A stretch of 64,000 bases of DNA, taken from the NCBI RefSeq assembly GCF_001598695.1, contig NZ_BCZK01000001.1, forward strand, positions 558,001-622,000, in the 5' to 3' direction. The translations under genes and the position numbers were made by a program. Shown piece after piece: positions 52,100 through 61,276 of this stretch. Under the pieces are notes generated by a model. It saw only the letters and a list, made by a program, of their open reading frames with translations. It made no database searches and was not told where the DNA came from. The stretch comes from Klebsiella oxytoca NBRC 105695 (GTDB lineage: Bacteria; Pseudomonadota; Gammaproteobacteria; Enterobacterales; Enterobacteriaceae). The first letter of the stretch is position 1, and the number at the start of each line of letters is the position of its first letter.

Positions 52100-53314
52100 A
52101 TGTATCAGAAAAAATCGGCTGAAGACCAGCCGCAAACCATCGGCGAAATTTCGGCTCAGCTCTCTGCCGTTATGGACCAGGTCAAAAATTTTGGCGAAGA
52201 CGTGAAGCGAAAAATGGAGACGGGCGAGACGGTCTCTCAGGAGCTTAAGCAACGAACAGATGAAAGTCTCAGTCAGCTCAGCGAGCTGAAAGAGCGCCTG
52301 ACCGAACTGGAGCAAAAAGGTGCCCGCCGCCAGGACGATACCCCGACGCAAAGGAAATCACTCGGTCAGTTGGTGGTTGAAAGCGAAGAGTATAAAGGTA
52401 TGGACAGCTCGGCCCGCAAAAGTATTCGTGTGAAGCTGGAGCAGAAAGACATCATGAACGTGCCGGCAACAACCGGAACGGGTGTCAGTGCAACTAACAG
52501 CCTGGTCGTCTCTGATCGTGTTCAGGGCATTATTGCCCCGCCGGAACGCACTCTAACCATTCGTAATCTGCTTATCCCGGGCAATACCGCATCCAACGGT
52601 ATTGAATTTGTTCAGGAGACGGGGTTTACGAATAATGCAGACACTGTTCCGGAAGGTGCCCTGAAACCCAAATCTGACATCAGGTTTGACCTGAAAAATG
52701 CACCAGTTCGCACCATCGCCCACCACTTCAAAGCATCGCGTCAGATCCTGGACGACGCCCCCGGGCTGGCCAGCTATATCGATGGGCGTGCGCAATATGG
52801 CCTTCGCTTTAAAGAAGAGTTGCAGCTTCTGAGTGGTGATGGTACCGGCGCGAATATTCTCGGTATTTTGCCGCAGGCAAGTGAATTTGCGCCTGCACTC
52901 ACTTTGTCCAATGCCACGCCGATTGATCGTCTGCGTCTGGCTGTTTTGCAGGCCGTTCTGGCGGAATATCCGGCGTCTGGTTTTGTGCTGAACCCGATTG
53001 ACTGGGCTGGCATTGAACTGACCAAAGATAACGAAGGTCGTTACATTATTGCTCAGCCGGTCAATGGCGGTGTTCCACGTATCTGGGGTCTCCCTGTTGT
53101 GGAAACGCAGGCCATGGTGCAGAACAACTTCCTGACGGGGGCCTTCAATATGGGGGCGCAAATCTTTGACCGTATGGATATCGAAGTTCTGCTATCCACC
53201 GAGAACGAAGACGACTTTGTTAAAAACATGGTCACCATCCGTGCGGAAGAGCGTCTGGCACTGGCTGTGTATCGCCCGGAGGCGTTTGTCACCGGTACTG
53301 TGACAGCGCCATAA
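52100..53314 (+). CDS. major capsid protein (HK97 gp5-like)
   Basis: This is a 404-residue protein. The first ~100 residues form a charged coiled-coil delta (scaffold) domain (about 5-90), to be removed by the protease. The remainder is the HK97 fold with recognisable stretches TIAHHFKASRQILDDAPGLAS, LQLLSGDGTG and NFVKNM-like FVKNMVTIRAEERLALAVYRPEAF. The ribosome site AAGGAAAAG is strong, fitting high expression. The gene is intact. Confidence 0.95.
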   Translation: MYQKKSAEDQPQTIGEISAQLSAVMDQVKNFGEDVKRKMETGETVSQELKQRTDESLSQLSELKERLTELEQKGARRQDDTPTQRKSLGQLVVESEEYKGMDSSARKSIRVKLEQKDIMNVPATTGTGVSATNSLVVSDRVQGIIAPPERTLTIRNLLIPGNTASNGIEFVQETGFTNNADTVPEGALKPKSDIRFDLKNAPVRTIAHHFKASRQILDDAPGLASYIDGRAQYGLRFKEELQLLSGDGTGANILGILPQASEFAPALTLSNATPIDRLRLAVLQAVLAEYPASGFVLNPIDWAGIELTKDNEGRYIIAQPVNGGVPRIWGLPVVETQAMVQNNFLTGAFNMGAQIFDRMDIEVLLSTENEDDFVKNMVTIRAEERLALAVYRPEAFVTGTVTAP

Positions 53315-53364
53315 CCTGTGAGCCGGGGCCATCTGTGTGGCCCTTTTTTTATTCAGAGGGTGTG

Positions 53365-53619
53365 ATGAAAACGACTAAGAAAGCAGTGAGTGCGGAAGCC
53401 ATAGTCTCTTCAGAAGCGACAGCAGAATCGGCACCGGGAATGGTCTCAGTCCAGCCCCTTCGCCGTTTTATGGATGGCGATGTATTCCGTACACCACAGG
53501 ATGAGGCATTTACCGTTTCACGTCAGCGGGCTGCGGATCTGAAGGCGAATGATCTGGTGGCTCTGGTGGGGGATGCTCCGGATAACAAAATGAGCCCACA
53601 ACCTGATACGAAGGGGTAA
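53365..53619 (+). CDS. small head-region protein
   Basis: This 84-residue product MKTTKKAVSAEAIVSSEATA has a low-complexity N-terminus and a folded-looking end (DGDVFRTPQDEAFTVSRQRAADLKANDLVAL). It is probably a head decoration or connector-associated protein by position after the capsid. ATG at 53365 is preceded by GAGGGTG. The family is not certain. Confidence 0.65.
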   Translation: MKTTKKAVSAEAIVSSEATAESAPGMVSVQPLRRFMDGDVFRTPQDEAFTVSRQRAADLKANDLVALVGDAPDNKMSPQPDTKG

Positions 53620-53623
53620 TTCG

Positions 53624-53959
53624 ATGCCAGTGATCCACACTGAAATAGCGATGGAGCATCTGCGGGTGGATGACGAACTGGAGAAGACGATGGTTGAGGG
53701 CTATCTGTCAGCTGCTGAAGATGCGGCCATGGAGTTTTTAGATCGTCGTTTTTATGCGGATGAGCAGGCGCTTGTAGCTGCAGTAGAAGACGGAAGCGCT
53801 GGAGAACGCCCCATGGTTATCAGACCTTCTGTACAGAGTGCCGTCTTGCTGATCCTCGGTGGGCTTTATGCACATCGTGGTGACGATTCTGCTGGTGGTG
53901 CAATACCAAAGCAGGCGCGCTGGTTACTGGAGCCTTTCCGCACAGGCATGGGTGCCTGA
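53624..53959 (+). CDS. head-tail connector (HK97 gp6-like)
   Basis: This 111-residue protein is mostly helical (MEHLRVDDELEKTMVEGYLSAAEDAAMEFLDR) with LLILGGLYAHRGD, matching the phage gp6-like connector family that forms a ring under the portal. It starts four bases after the preceding gene. The next gene begins within 30 bases. Confidence 0.85.
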   Translation: MPVIHTEIAMEHLRVDDELEKTMVEGYLSAAEDAAMEFLDRRFYADEQALVAAVEDGSAGERPMVIRPSVQSAVLLILGGLYAHRGDDSAGGAIPKQARWLLEPFRTGMGA

Positions 53960-53987
53960 AAGAATTGCCCGGAAACAGGAAACGATT

Positions 53988-54332
53988 ATGGGTAGCCTTC
54001 ATGCTGGCGAGCTCAATAAACGCATCATCCTGCAACGTCAGGAAAAAAGCCGCGGTCCTCTTGGTGAAATTATTTCCGGGAGTATCGCTAATGTTGCCAC
54101 CGTTCGGGCAAAAGCGGAGCTGAGATCAAACCGGAAAATAAGGACGCTGGATCAACAGCAAGTTGCCGAGACCTGGCTGTTCACTCTGCGAACCCGGCCT
54201 GATGTTCAGATTGACTGGCTTATAAGGTGGAATGATGCGGTTTTCACCGTCGTCTCTGTTGATCGCAGCCATCCTGACCGGGTGGAAATAAAAGCAGAGA
54301 GGGATACGAGACATGATCGAGTTGGCGATTAA
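53988..54332 (+). CDS. phage head closure/head-tail adaptor protein
   Basis: This 114-residue product MGSLHAGELNKRIILQRQEK has the beta-barrel pattern of the head-tail joining (SPP1 gp16-like) family: L-R-I-LQ at the start and WLIRWNDAVFTVVSVDRSHPDRVEI near the end. ATG at 53988; a longer frame overlaps the connector. It overlaps the next gene by 20 bases. Confidence 0.82.
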   Translation: MGSLHAGELNKRIILQRQEKSRGPLGEIISGSIANVATVRAKAELRSNRKIRTLDQQQVAETWLFTLRTRPDVQIDWLIRWNDAVFTVVSVDRSHPDRVEIKAERDTRHDRVGD

Positions 54333-54702
54333 AACCGCGCTGGAGCGCATTACCGGCATGAATGCTTATCCGCTTTTACTGCCGGATACGGTCCAGGAAG
54401 GGGTGACCTTTCAGCGTATCTCTGACCCGGAAATGTACTCGGGAACATTGCGGACGGGGATCGTGTCTGCCCGTATCCAGGTGAATCTGTACCGTGTTGA
54501 TGATTACACCTCATTGCTGCAGCTGGATAAAAAAATCTGGTCGGAATGGAAGTCAATCGTTCACGGCCAGCTGGAGGGTATCCCGGTTCAGTATGTGGAG
54601 CGTGGTGGTATCCAACAGGATAAAACGACGCTGACGAACCGCAGCATCCAGTACCGCCTGATTCGTGATTTCATCATTCACTACGTGGAGGACTCATCAT
54701 GA
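54313..54702 (+). CDS. tail completion protein (DUF3168/gp17-like)
   Basis: This 129-residue protein, MIELAIKTALERITGMNAYPL, matches the DUF3168-type tail-terminator family: VTFQRIS and ARIQVNLYR strands followed by a helix. It caps the tail tube at the head junction. It overlaps both neighbours, showing coupled translation. Confidence 0.75.
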   Translation: MIELAIKTALERITGMNAYPLLLPDTVQEGVTFQRISDPEMYSGTLRTGIVSARIQVNLYRVDDYTSLLQLDKKIWSEWKSIVHGQLEGIPVQYVERGGIQQDKTTLTNRSIQYRLIRDFIIHYVEDSS

Positions 54703-55103
54703 TCCGAATGGAAGTGAAAGGGCTGGATGAGCTGGAACGGCAGTTAACCGCTTTGGGGGAAAAGGTCGCGACGAAGGTGTTACGGGATGCCGGTCGTGAG
54801 GCGTTAAAGGTTGTCCAGGAGGATATGAAGCAGCATGCTGGCTTTGACAAGGAAAGTCCCGGCCCTCATATGCGCGACAGTGTAAAAATCAGCTCAAGGA
54901 AGGGATCAGCTAAGTACCGCAGTACCGTTGTCACACTCCGGGTCGGACCGAGTAAAAAGCATCATATGAAAGCACTTGCGCAGGAGTTTGGCACCGTTAA
55001 ACAGGTGGCTCAACCATTCATCCGACCGGCGCTGGATCACAACGTCCAGAAGGTTCTACGCATCCTGGCGGTCGAAATCCGCAACGGCATTCAAAACAGG
55101 TAG
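54699..55103 (+). CDS. HK97 gp10-family head-tail protein
   Basis: This 134-residue product has the gp10 family features: GLDELERQLTALGEKVATKVLRDAGREALK, a middle with HMRDSVKIS, and the end EFGTVKQVAQPFIRPALD. It acts at the head-tail interface. The start overlaps the previous stop (ATGA). Confidence 0.88.
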   Translation: MIRMEVKGLDELERQLTALGEKVATKVLRDAGREALKVVQEDMKQHAGFDKESPGPHMRDSVKISSRKGSAKYRSTVVTLRVGPSKKHHMKALAQEFGTVKQVAQPFIRPALDHNVQKVLRILAVEIRNGIQNR

Positions 55104-55137
55104 TGTTCGCTACCATTCATAAAAAAGAGAGAAAACT

Positions 55138-55596
55138 ATGGCTGATAAGAGTTCGCCTGAATATGCGATGTTGCCTGCCGGCACCATCGTAAAATACGGG
55201 GAACCCGGCGCTGCAGCATCGGCTCTGAAGCCGCTGGTTAACTGTAAAGCGCTGGGCGCAATGGGGCAGACTGGAGGTTTTGTCGACTGCACTACGCTGC
55301 TTGATAAGCAGAAACAATCCATCAGTGATCTGCCTGACGGGCCTGAAAAGTCGCTGGGTTTTATTGATGATCCGAGCAATACGGATTTTGCCGCTCTGCT
55401 TAACGCAGCGGAAGCCCGAGAAACTATCCAGCTGTATGTTGAACTACCGAACAAGCGGACGGCGACGATGTTGCTGGCGCTGTCCGGCTGGCAGATGAAC
55501 GAAATCACCGCTCCGGCGAGTGAGGTCATTCAGATCACCGTGCAGGGAAAGCAGAACAAAATCACCTGGGGCACTGCCAACAGCAGCGGGGCATAA
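55138..55596 (+). CDS. major tail (tube) protein
   Basis: This 152-residue product MADKSSPEYAMLPAGTIVKY has a beta-rich body with FVDCTTLLDKQKQSISDLPDGPEKSLGF, resembling tube proteins of lambda-like siphoviruses. AAGAGAGAAAA before the ATG is a strong site. It precedes the two tail chaperone frames, the standard order. Confidence 0.85.
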   Translation: MADKSSPEYAMLPAGTIVKYGEPGAAASALKPLVNCKALGAMGQTGGFVDCTTLLDKQKQSISDLPDGPEKSLGFIDDPSNTDFAALLNAAEARETIQLYVELPNKRTATMLLALSGWQMNEITAPASEVIQITVQGKQNKITWGTANSSGA

Positions 55597-55654
55597 CCAC
55601 ATCATTATTGAAGTGACAGCCACCTCCGGGTGGCTATTTTATGGAGAGTAACTA

Positions 55655-55999
55655 ATGAAAGATGACGTTAAATCCCGCCTTCTGGCCCCTGACAGTGATG
55701 CAGTTCCTGTCCAATTGTTTGGCAGCGAATTCCATATCAGGCGTCTTACCGCCTTTGAGATGTCAGAGTTTGAAGATAAAGCATCACAGCTGACCGGTCC
55801 CGATAATACGCGAGGGCTGATGCTGGAAGCTGCAGGGCTGGTCCTGAGCGCTCTGGTCGACGAAAATGGCCTTCCCCTGCAGAACCTGCCTTCTCCGCTG
55901 GAACTGATGAAATCACGCTCCTATGCATCGATAACCGAGGCGATGAGCAAGGTCCAGCGTTTTAGCTACGGTACGCTGGAGGAAGCACAAAAAAACTAA
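55655..55999 (+). CDS. tail assembly chaperone (G-type)
   Basis: This 114-residue product MKDDVKSRLLAPDSDAVPVQ is a helical, acidic chaperone for the tape measure. Its last codons read CAA AAA AAC TAA, a slippery site. A fraction of ribosomes should shift to -1 and continue into the next frame to make a longer fusion, as lambda does for gpG and gpGT. Confidence 0.88.
   Translation: MKDDVKSRLLAPDSDAVPVQLFGSEFHIRRLTAFEMSEFEDKASQLTGPDNTRGLMLEAAGLVLSALVDENGLPLQNLPSPLELMKSRSYASITEAMSKVQRFSYGTLEEAQKN
55990..55996 (+). promoter_or_regulatory. programmed -1 frameshift site A-AAA-AAC
   Basis: The heptamer fits X-XXY-YYZ in the chaperone frame, one codon before its TAA. The -1 frame then reads CTA ATG AAC into the second chaperone ORF. 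The position between the tube gene and tape measure is where siphoviruses conserve such a shift. Confidence 0.75.
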
Positions 56000-56229
56000 T
56001 GAACTCCCCCTGGCTTATGGCGGTTTTTTCGCTTGCCGCTCGCATGGGGGAGTATGACCCACGAAAAATTGCCAGTCTTCCTGCAGATATTCTTCTTTAC
56101 TGGCAGGCCTGGTTCTCCCTGAGCGGTGGTGAAGCTGTTCATCTGTCCGCTCCAGAAACCACTGCCAGCCATTCCCCTTCTCTTGCTGACCAGCAGTGTG
56201 CTGATGTTATGAGGATTCTAGGACAATGA
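55999..56229 (+). CDS. tail assembly chaperone extension (T-type)
   Basis: This 76-residue frame MNSPWLMAVFSLAARMGEYD lies in the -1 frame of the preceding gene and overlaps its stop (TAATG). It is probably made mainly as the C-terminal part of a frameshift fusion, but its own ATG could also be used. It overlaps the tape measure start by four bases. Confidence 0.8.
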   Translation: MNSPWLMAVFSLAARMGEYDPRKIASLPADILLYWQAWFSLSGGEAVHLSAPETTASHSPSLADQQCADVMRILGQ

Positions 56230-59200
56230 GTGATGTAGCCAGCTTATCGGTTGCCCTGCATCTGAATTCAGCTGCATTCCGGTCGCAAATTACCGAGGCA
56301 TATCAGAACGCAGGGCAGGCCAGTAAAAAATTTAATCAGCAGGCGACAGCACAGGCTAACGAGCTGACAACAGCGATAGCCAAAACCGTCGAGGCCGCAA
56401 AAAAAATCGGCGTGCAGGGTGCTAATGATGATCAGTTTGCCGGTGCCACCCGAGGTGCTGGCCAACTGAACTTCGTGCTTCATGAAGTTGCAGCCGGGAG
56501 TAATGTCGCCAGCAGCAGCATAATTAATGCACTTATCCCCGCCGTTCATACCTTAAAGGGGCGACTTGACAGTTCGGCAGGAGGCTGGAAGACACAGCAG
56601 GATGCAGCCCGTCAGGCAGCTGCCGAACTGGAGTCGGCGGCAAAGGCACAAATTGCGGCGGCACAGGCCGAAAGGCAGTCTGCGCTGAATAAAGCTGCTA
56701 TCGCTGAAAAGACGATAGCTGCAGCGCAGGCCCAGCGTGAGCAGGCGATTGCGTTGGACGAGTATTACGCGAAACAAACCGAAGTTAATAAGCTGTACGG
56801 GCTGAATGTCAGCTATCAGGATGAACACCTGAAGAATGAGCGGGCCATCATTGAAGCGAACCGTCTTGAGGCCAGCGGGCTTGAAAAATTAAAAGCCGCC
56901 AAAGCGGTTGTTGTGACCGCTGATGCCGCCGAAACAGGTGGAAAGGCGGCACTAACAGCAGCAACAGAAGCTGCTGCTGCGGCAAATACCCAGCTTACTG
57001 TGACCCAGCGTATTGCAGCGACCAGCAGCCGGGCGCTTAGTTCGGCGATGAGTCTGCTGGGTGGACCTGTTGGTATTGGCCTGTCGGTGCTTGCTGCCGG
57101 TGGCTCAATGATTTACAGCGAGTTTAAAAAATCCGAGGAGCAAACAAAAAAACTGAATGCGGCGCTACTCGGAACGAGAACGTCAGCTCAGTTATCTCTC
57201 ACTGAACTGAGAAGCCTCAATGCTCAGCTTGGTGGTACAGAACATTCCCTTTCTGCTGTGGTCGCTACGGCAAACGGTGGTTTCAGTGGTGCATTGCTGC
57301 ATGAAGTTGCATCTATTGCGACAGCCTACGCTGAAGCCGGTGGGAACGCTGAGGATCTGGTCAGCAAAATATCTGCCCTGAAGGGAGACCCGCTTAATGC
57401 GATGGCCCAGCTGACAGCCCAGGGCATTTCGCTGAATGAATCCATTGTCGCACAGGTTATCAGCCTGACGAATAAAGGGGAAACAGCGAAAGCAACGCAG
57501 CTCATCATGGAACAAGCTCTTGATGCGGAAAGCGTTAAGCTGAAAGAGCTGGCGGCACATGCGGAAACTTATCTTGATAAGTTAAAAAATCTTGGGCGTG
57601 AGTGGGGGATACTCGGAAGTCTTGGTGAAACCATTGCTTTGACCGATCTCCTCACTAAAGACCAGAAAGAGTTTGACGAAAAGACACGCCGCTTTATCGC
57701 TACAAGCAAAGCAGGATACGCCGAGGCACAAAGTGACCGTATAAAAAACGCTGCCGGGCTGAAGAGCTACATGGATGCCGGGAGTACCGCAGCAGAAAAG
57801 CGTGCTGCAGCGATAAAAAAACTCAATAACAGCATTTACGCATCCGGCTCGCAGGAGTATCAGCGGATCCTGAAAGGGATTAATGATGAATACGACAAGG
57901 CCACGAAGAAAGATAAACCCAAAAAGTCTGGTAGCGGCGAGACTGAAGGGCAGCGAATGCTGGAGCAGGCACTGCAACGAAACGCAGTACTGAAAGAACA
58001 GGCGCAGACCACTGATACGTTGACAGAATCCGAACGACAGCTGGTCGCCTTTAATGAAAAACTCTCCGGGCTGAAGGGTGAAAACCTGACCAAAAGCCAG
58101 CAAAGCCTGGTGAATATGCAGGACCAGATCCGGGCGCAACTGCAGTCGAATATTCAGCTTGAAAAAGAAGCCGTCTTGCGAAAAACCTCGCTGAAATATC
58201 AGGCTGAAAGCCGTAAGTGGGCTGAAGAGGCTCAGGCTATGCAGCGCGAAGCTGCTCTGAATCTGGAGAAGTACAACCTTTCCGAACAGGAAGCTAGCGA
58301 CGCAGAAGCCCGTAACGCCATTATTAACCGCTTTAATCAGCGGCGCATTGCGCTGGAGAAAGATTTTACCGATACCACATCGGCTGAATATCAGGCCCGT
58401 CTGGCCGATCTGGAGCGGATAAAGCAGCAGGAACTGCAGATTACCGAGCAAAGCGTGCAGGATCGTCTGAGAGCAGAACAGGATTACAGTGCGGGATTCA
58501 GGCGTGGGGCGAAGAACTGGACAGATAATGCGCGGGATGCAAACAGCCAGATAGCCAGCTTTACCACGAGTGCCTTTGACAGCATGGCAAGCTCCCTCGC
58601 TTCCTTTGCCATAACCGGTAAAGGAAGCTTCAAAAGCTTTACTATTTCAATCCTTTCAGATTTGGCGCAAATTGCCACGCGTATCGCGCTTTCCAGTGCA
58701 CTGCAGAGTATTTTTGGCATGGTCGGTTCTGCTTTTGGCGGTGCGATCGGAGGAAGTGCAGGTGCGGCAGGAGGTGGAAATACGCCGTCCGGATCGTATG
58801 AAGCCGCTGCAGCCACGGTGGAATTCAACGCAAAAGGTGGCGTCTACGATTCCCCTTCATTAAGTGCCTACAGCAACCAGATCCACGACACCCCGCAGTT
58901 CTTCGCCTTTGCCAAAGGCGCGGGGGTATTTGGTGAGGCTGGTCCGGAGGCCATTATGCCACTGACCCGAGGGACTGATGGTTCGCTGGGCGTCCGTGCC
59001 ATTGGTGAACAGTCCTCCGGCCCGGCCCTGTCGGTCATTAAGGGGCTGATTGATATGGCGACACAGTCACTTCTGACCACGATTCAAAGACTTGTCGGAA
59101 CAGGTTTCAGCACAAGCGCAGAGGGGATCACCGGAATGGGGGCTGCTCCGATGATACCTGCGCCGCGTGCCGCGGATGAGTTTTCAGGCATCCGGGCGAC

Positions 59201-59408
59201 AGCATCCGGCCAGCCCTCAGCGTCTGTTGAAGGGCCAAAAGTCTGGATCACCATTTCTGGCGACAAAACCTCGACTGACAGCACGTCAGGGTTTGAAGAG
59301 TTTGGCCAGCAGATTGGGTCGTTCGTCGAGAAAAAATATCGTGAGCTGCAGGCGAAGGATATGCGCCCGGGTGGCGCTATCTGGAGCGCCGTAAGAGGAC
59401 AACGCTAA
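56226..59408 (+). CDS. tape measure protein
   Basis: This 1060-residue protein sets tail length. The N-terminal part is helical and Ala-rich with long coiled-coil stretches (about 100-260). A hydrophobic segment follows at about 275-295 (SAMSLLGGPVGIGLSVLAAGG), and more coiled coil at 555-760. The C-terminal lambda H-like part has FAFAKGAGVFGEAGPEAIMPL. At about 0.15 nm per residue the tail would be near 150 nm (estimate). It overlaps both neighbours by a few bases. Confidence 0.93.
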   Translation: MSDVASLSVALHLNSAAFRSQITEAYQNAGQASKKFNQQATAQANELTTAIAKTVEAAKKIGVQGANDDQFAGATRGAGQLNFVLHEVAAGSNVASSSIINALIPAVHTLKGRLDSSAGGWKTQQDAARQAAAELESAAKAQIAAAQAERQSALNKAAIAEKTIAAAQAQREQAIALDEYYAKQTEVNKLYGLNVSYQDEHLKNERAIIEANRLEASGLEKLKAAKAVVVTADAAETGGKAALTAATEAAAAANTQLTVTQRIAATSSRALSSAMSLLGGPVGIGLSVLAAGGSMIYSEFKKSEEQTKKLNAALLGTRTSAQLSLTELRSLNAQLGGTEHSLSAVVATANGGFSGALLHEVASIATAYAEAGGNAEDLVSKISALKGDPLNAMAQLTAQGISLNESIVAQVISLTNKGETAKATQLIMEQALDAESVKLKELAAHAETYLDKLKNLGREWGILGSLGETIALTDLLTKDQKEFDEKTRRFIATSKAGYAEAQSDRIKNAAGLKSYMDAGSTAAEKRAAAIKKLNNSIYASGSQEYQRILKGINDEYDKATKKDKPKKSGSGETEGQRMLEQALQRNAVLKEQAQTTDTLTESERQLVAFNEKLSGLKGENLTKSQQSLVNMQDQIRAQLQSNIQLEKEAVLRKTSLKYQAESRKWAEEAQAMQREAALNLEKYNLSEQEASDAEARNAIINRFNQRRIALEKDFTDTTSAEYQARLADLERIKQQELQITEQSVQDRLRAEQDYSAGFRRGAKNWTDNARDANSQIASFTTSAFDSMASSLASFAITGKGSFKSFTISILSDLAQIATRIALSSALQSIFGMVGSAFGGAIGGSAGAAGGGNTPSGSYEAAAATVEFNAKGGVYDSPSLSAYSNQIHDTPQFFAFAKGAGVFGEAGPEAIMPLTRGTDGSLGVRAIGEQSSGPALSVIKGLIDMATQSLLTTIQRLVGTGFSTSAEGITGMGAAPMIPAPRAADEFSGIRATASGQPSASVEGPKVWITISGDKTSTDSTSGFEEFGQQIGSFVEKKYRELQAKDMRPGGAIWSAVRGQR

Positions 59409-59746
59409 TGGCCATCGAGATATTCACCTGGAGTCCCCGGGTAAACCCTGCGCAAACCGTGAAGTTTCGCACCAGAAAGGCGGAATTTGGTGACGGGTAT
59501 ACGCAGGTTTCAGGGGACGGATTAAATACCCGGTCACAAGAATGGGAGTTGAGTTTTGTCGGTACTGAGGAGTATATCCGACCGATAAAACAGTTCCTGG
59601 ACCGGCATGCAGGTACAAAGTCGTTTCAGTGGACTCCGCCGCTTGAAGATGCGGGGCTATTCCGTTGTGAACAATATAAGCCCGTGCCGATGGGCGGCGG
59701 GAATTATTCACTTTCAGCCACTTTTATTCAGGGATTTAAACCATGA
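59408..59746 (+). CDS. minor tail protein, lambda M-like
   Basis: This 112-residue product has the M-family features PRVNPAQTVKFRTRKAEFGDG, then YTQVSGDGLNT and a C-terminal FSLSATFIQGF-type strand (YSLSATFIQGF). It forms part of the distal tail structure where tube meets tip. It starts on the last base of the tape-measure stop. Confidence 0.9.
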   Translation: MAIEIFTWSPRVNPAQTVKFRTRKAEFGDGYTQVSGDGLNTRSQEWELSFVGTEEYIRPIKQFLDRHAGTKSFQWTPPLEDAGLFRCEQYKPVPMGGGNYSLSATFIQGFKP

Positions 59747-60498
59747 GTCTGAATGCAAATTACCAGAAACTGGAGCCGGGTGATGAAATTCGGTTGTTCG
59801 AAATAGACGGCCGCGCTTTTAATATGGGCGAGGTCTTGTATTTCCACGGTTATAACGTTCCACATTCAGCAGAGGAAATCATCGCCGCCGGTGGGGATGA
59901 AGCAGCATTACCCGCGAAAAGTATCTGGTGGCAGGGTATCGAATATAAAGCCTGGCCGTGCGAGCTGGAAGGGATTGAATCCAGCACTTCGGGGAGTGAT
60001 GCGCAACCGACGCTGCGTGTAGGCAATATCGACGGGTCAATTACAGCGCTATGTCTGTATTACGACGACATGGCGCAGGCGCGGGTCACGATACACGAGA
60101 CCCAAAAGCAGTATCTCGATGCGCAAAACTTCCCGGAGGGAAACGCGTCCGCAGATCCCACGCAGGAAAAGCGTCGGCTGTATTTTATCGATGCCAAAAA
60201 TCTTGAAACCGACGAAGAGGTGGAGTTCACCCTATCAAGCCCGCTGGACCTGCAGGGGCTAATGATTCCTACCCGGCAATACCACTCGATTTGCACCTGG
60301 TGTATTCGCAACCAGTACCGCAGCGGCGATGGTTGTGATTATGCCGGGACAAAATATTTCGATAAGAACAACAAACCGGTCGATGACCCTTCGAAGGACG
60401 TCTGCAATGGGACGCTCTCGGCGTGCAAATTGCGCTTTGGTGAAAACAACGAGCTACCGTTCGGGGGATTCCCTGGCACGTCGTTGATAAGGAGCTGA
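59743..60498 (+). CDS. minor tail protein, lambda L-like
   Basis: This 251-residue product begins MSLNANYQKLEPGDEIRLFE. The C-terminal half holds a set of Cys (CTWCIRNQYRSGDGCDYAG, CNGTLSACKLRFG) that in lambda L bind an iron-sulfur cluster. It is part of the tail tip. It overlaps M by four bases and ends two bases before K. Confidence 0.92.
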   Translation: MSLNANYQKLEPGDEIRLFEIDGRAFNMGEVLYFHGYNVPHSAEEIIAAGGDEAALPAKSIWWQGIEYKAWPCELEGIESSTSGSDAQPTLRVGNIDGSITALCLYYDDMAQARVTIHETQKQYLDAQNFPEGNASADPTQEKRRLYFIDAKNLETDEEVEFTLSSPLDLQGLMIPTRQYHSICTWCIRNQYRSGDGCDYAGTKYFDKNNKPVDDPSKDVCNGTLSACKLRFGENNELPFGGFPGTSLIRS

Positions 60499-60499
60499 T

Positions 60500-61210
60500 A
60501 TGCGCCAGAAAACGATTAAAGCCATTCAGACGCATGCTGCGTCTGAGTACCCGCGAGAGGCCTGCGGGCTGCTTGCTCAGAGGGGGCGTGTTGAGCGCTA
60601 TTTCCCCTGCAGGAACCTGGCCAGCGAGTCGAATGATAATTTCGTCCTAGCCCCAGAAGATTACGCAGAGGTAGAAGATTGGGGTGTGGTCATCGGTATT
60701 GTTCACAGCCATCCGGATGCGACCACTCAGCCCAGCGAACTGGATAAAGCGCAGTGTGATGCTACGCTGCTCCCCTGGCATATCATCAGTTGGCCGGAAG
60801 GCGATCTCCGCACCATCCACCCAAGGGGGGAACTGCCGCTCATCGAGCGACCGTTCGTGCTTGGCCATTACGACTGTTGGGGGCTGGTGATGAGTTATTT
60901 TCGGCAGACCCACGGCATCGAGCTGCATGACTACCGTGTCGACTATCACTGGTGGGAAAACGATTATCCGGATAACTTCTACCATGATTGCTGGTACGAA
61001 TGCGGGTTCCGTGAATTTGATGGCCCGCCGCAGCCGGGCGATATGGTCATCATGCAGGTGCAGGCAGATAAGTGGAACCATGCCGGGATTCTGCTGGAAG
61101 GGAACATGCTGCTGCACCATTTCTATGGCCACCTCAGCCAGCGAGTGCCGTATGGCGGGTACTGGTTAGACCGAACGATGAAAATCGTTCGCCATTACTC
61201 TCTGTGTTAG
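60500..61210 (+). CDS. tail tip assembly peptidase, lambda K-like
   Basis: This 236-residue two-domain protein has an N-terminal JAB/MPN metalloprotease-like domain (VHSHPDATTQPSELD, about 70-85). The C-terminal NlpC/P60 domain has its catalytic Cys in YDCWGLVMSYF (about 127) and its His in WNHAGILLEG. K acts in tail tip assembly and may process peptidoglycan or tip proteins. AAGGAG precedes the ATG. Confidence 0.92.
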   Translation: MRQKTIKAIQTHAASEYPREACGLLAQRGRVERYFPCRNLASESNDNFVLAPEDYAEVEDWGVVIGIVHSHPDATTQPSELDKAQCDATLLPWHIISWPEGDLRTIHPRGELPLIERPFVLGHYDCWGLVMSYFRQTHGIELHDYRVDYHWWENDYPDNFYHDCWYECGFREFDGPPQPGDMVIMQVQADKWNHAGILLEGNMLLHHFYGHLSQRVPYGGYWLDRTMKIVRHYSLC

Positions 61211-61276
61211 CCTTCTCTTCATATTCAGGTTTATCCTACAAGGGACTTTAAGTTTTTGACTGAAAAGGAGAAGCAA

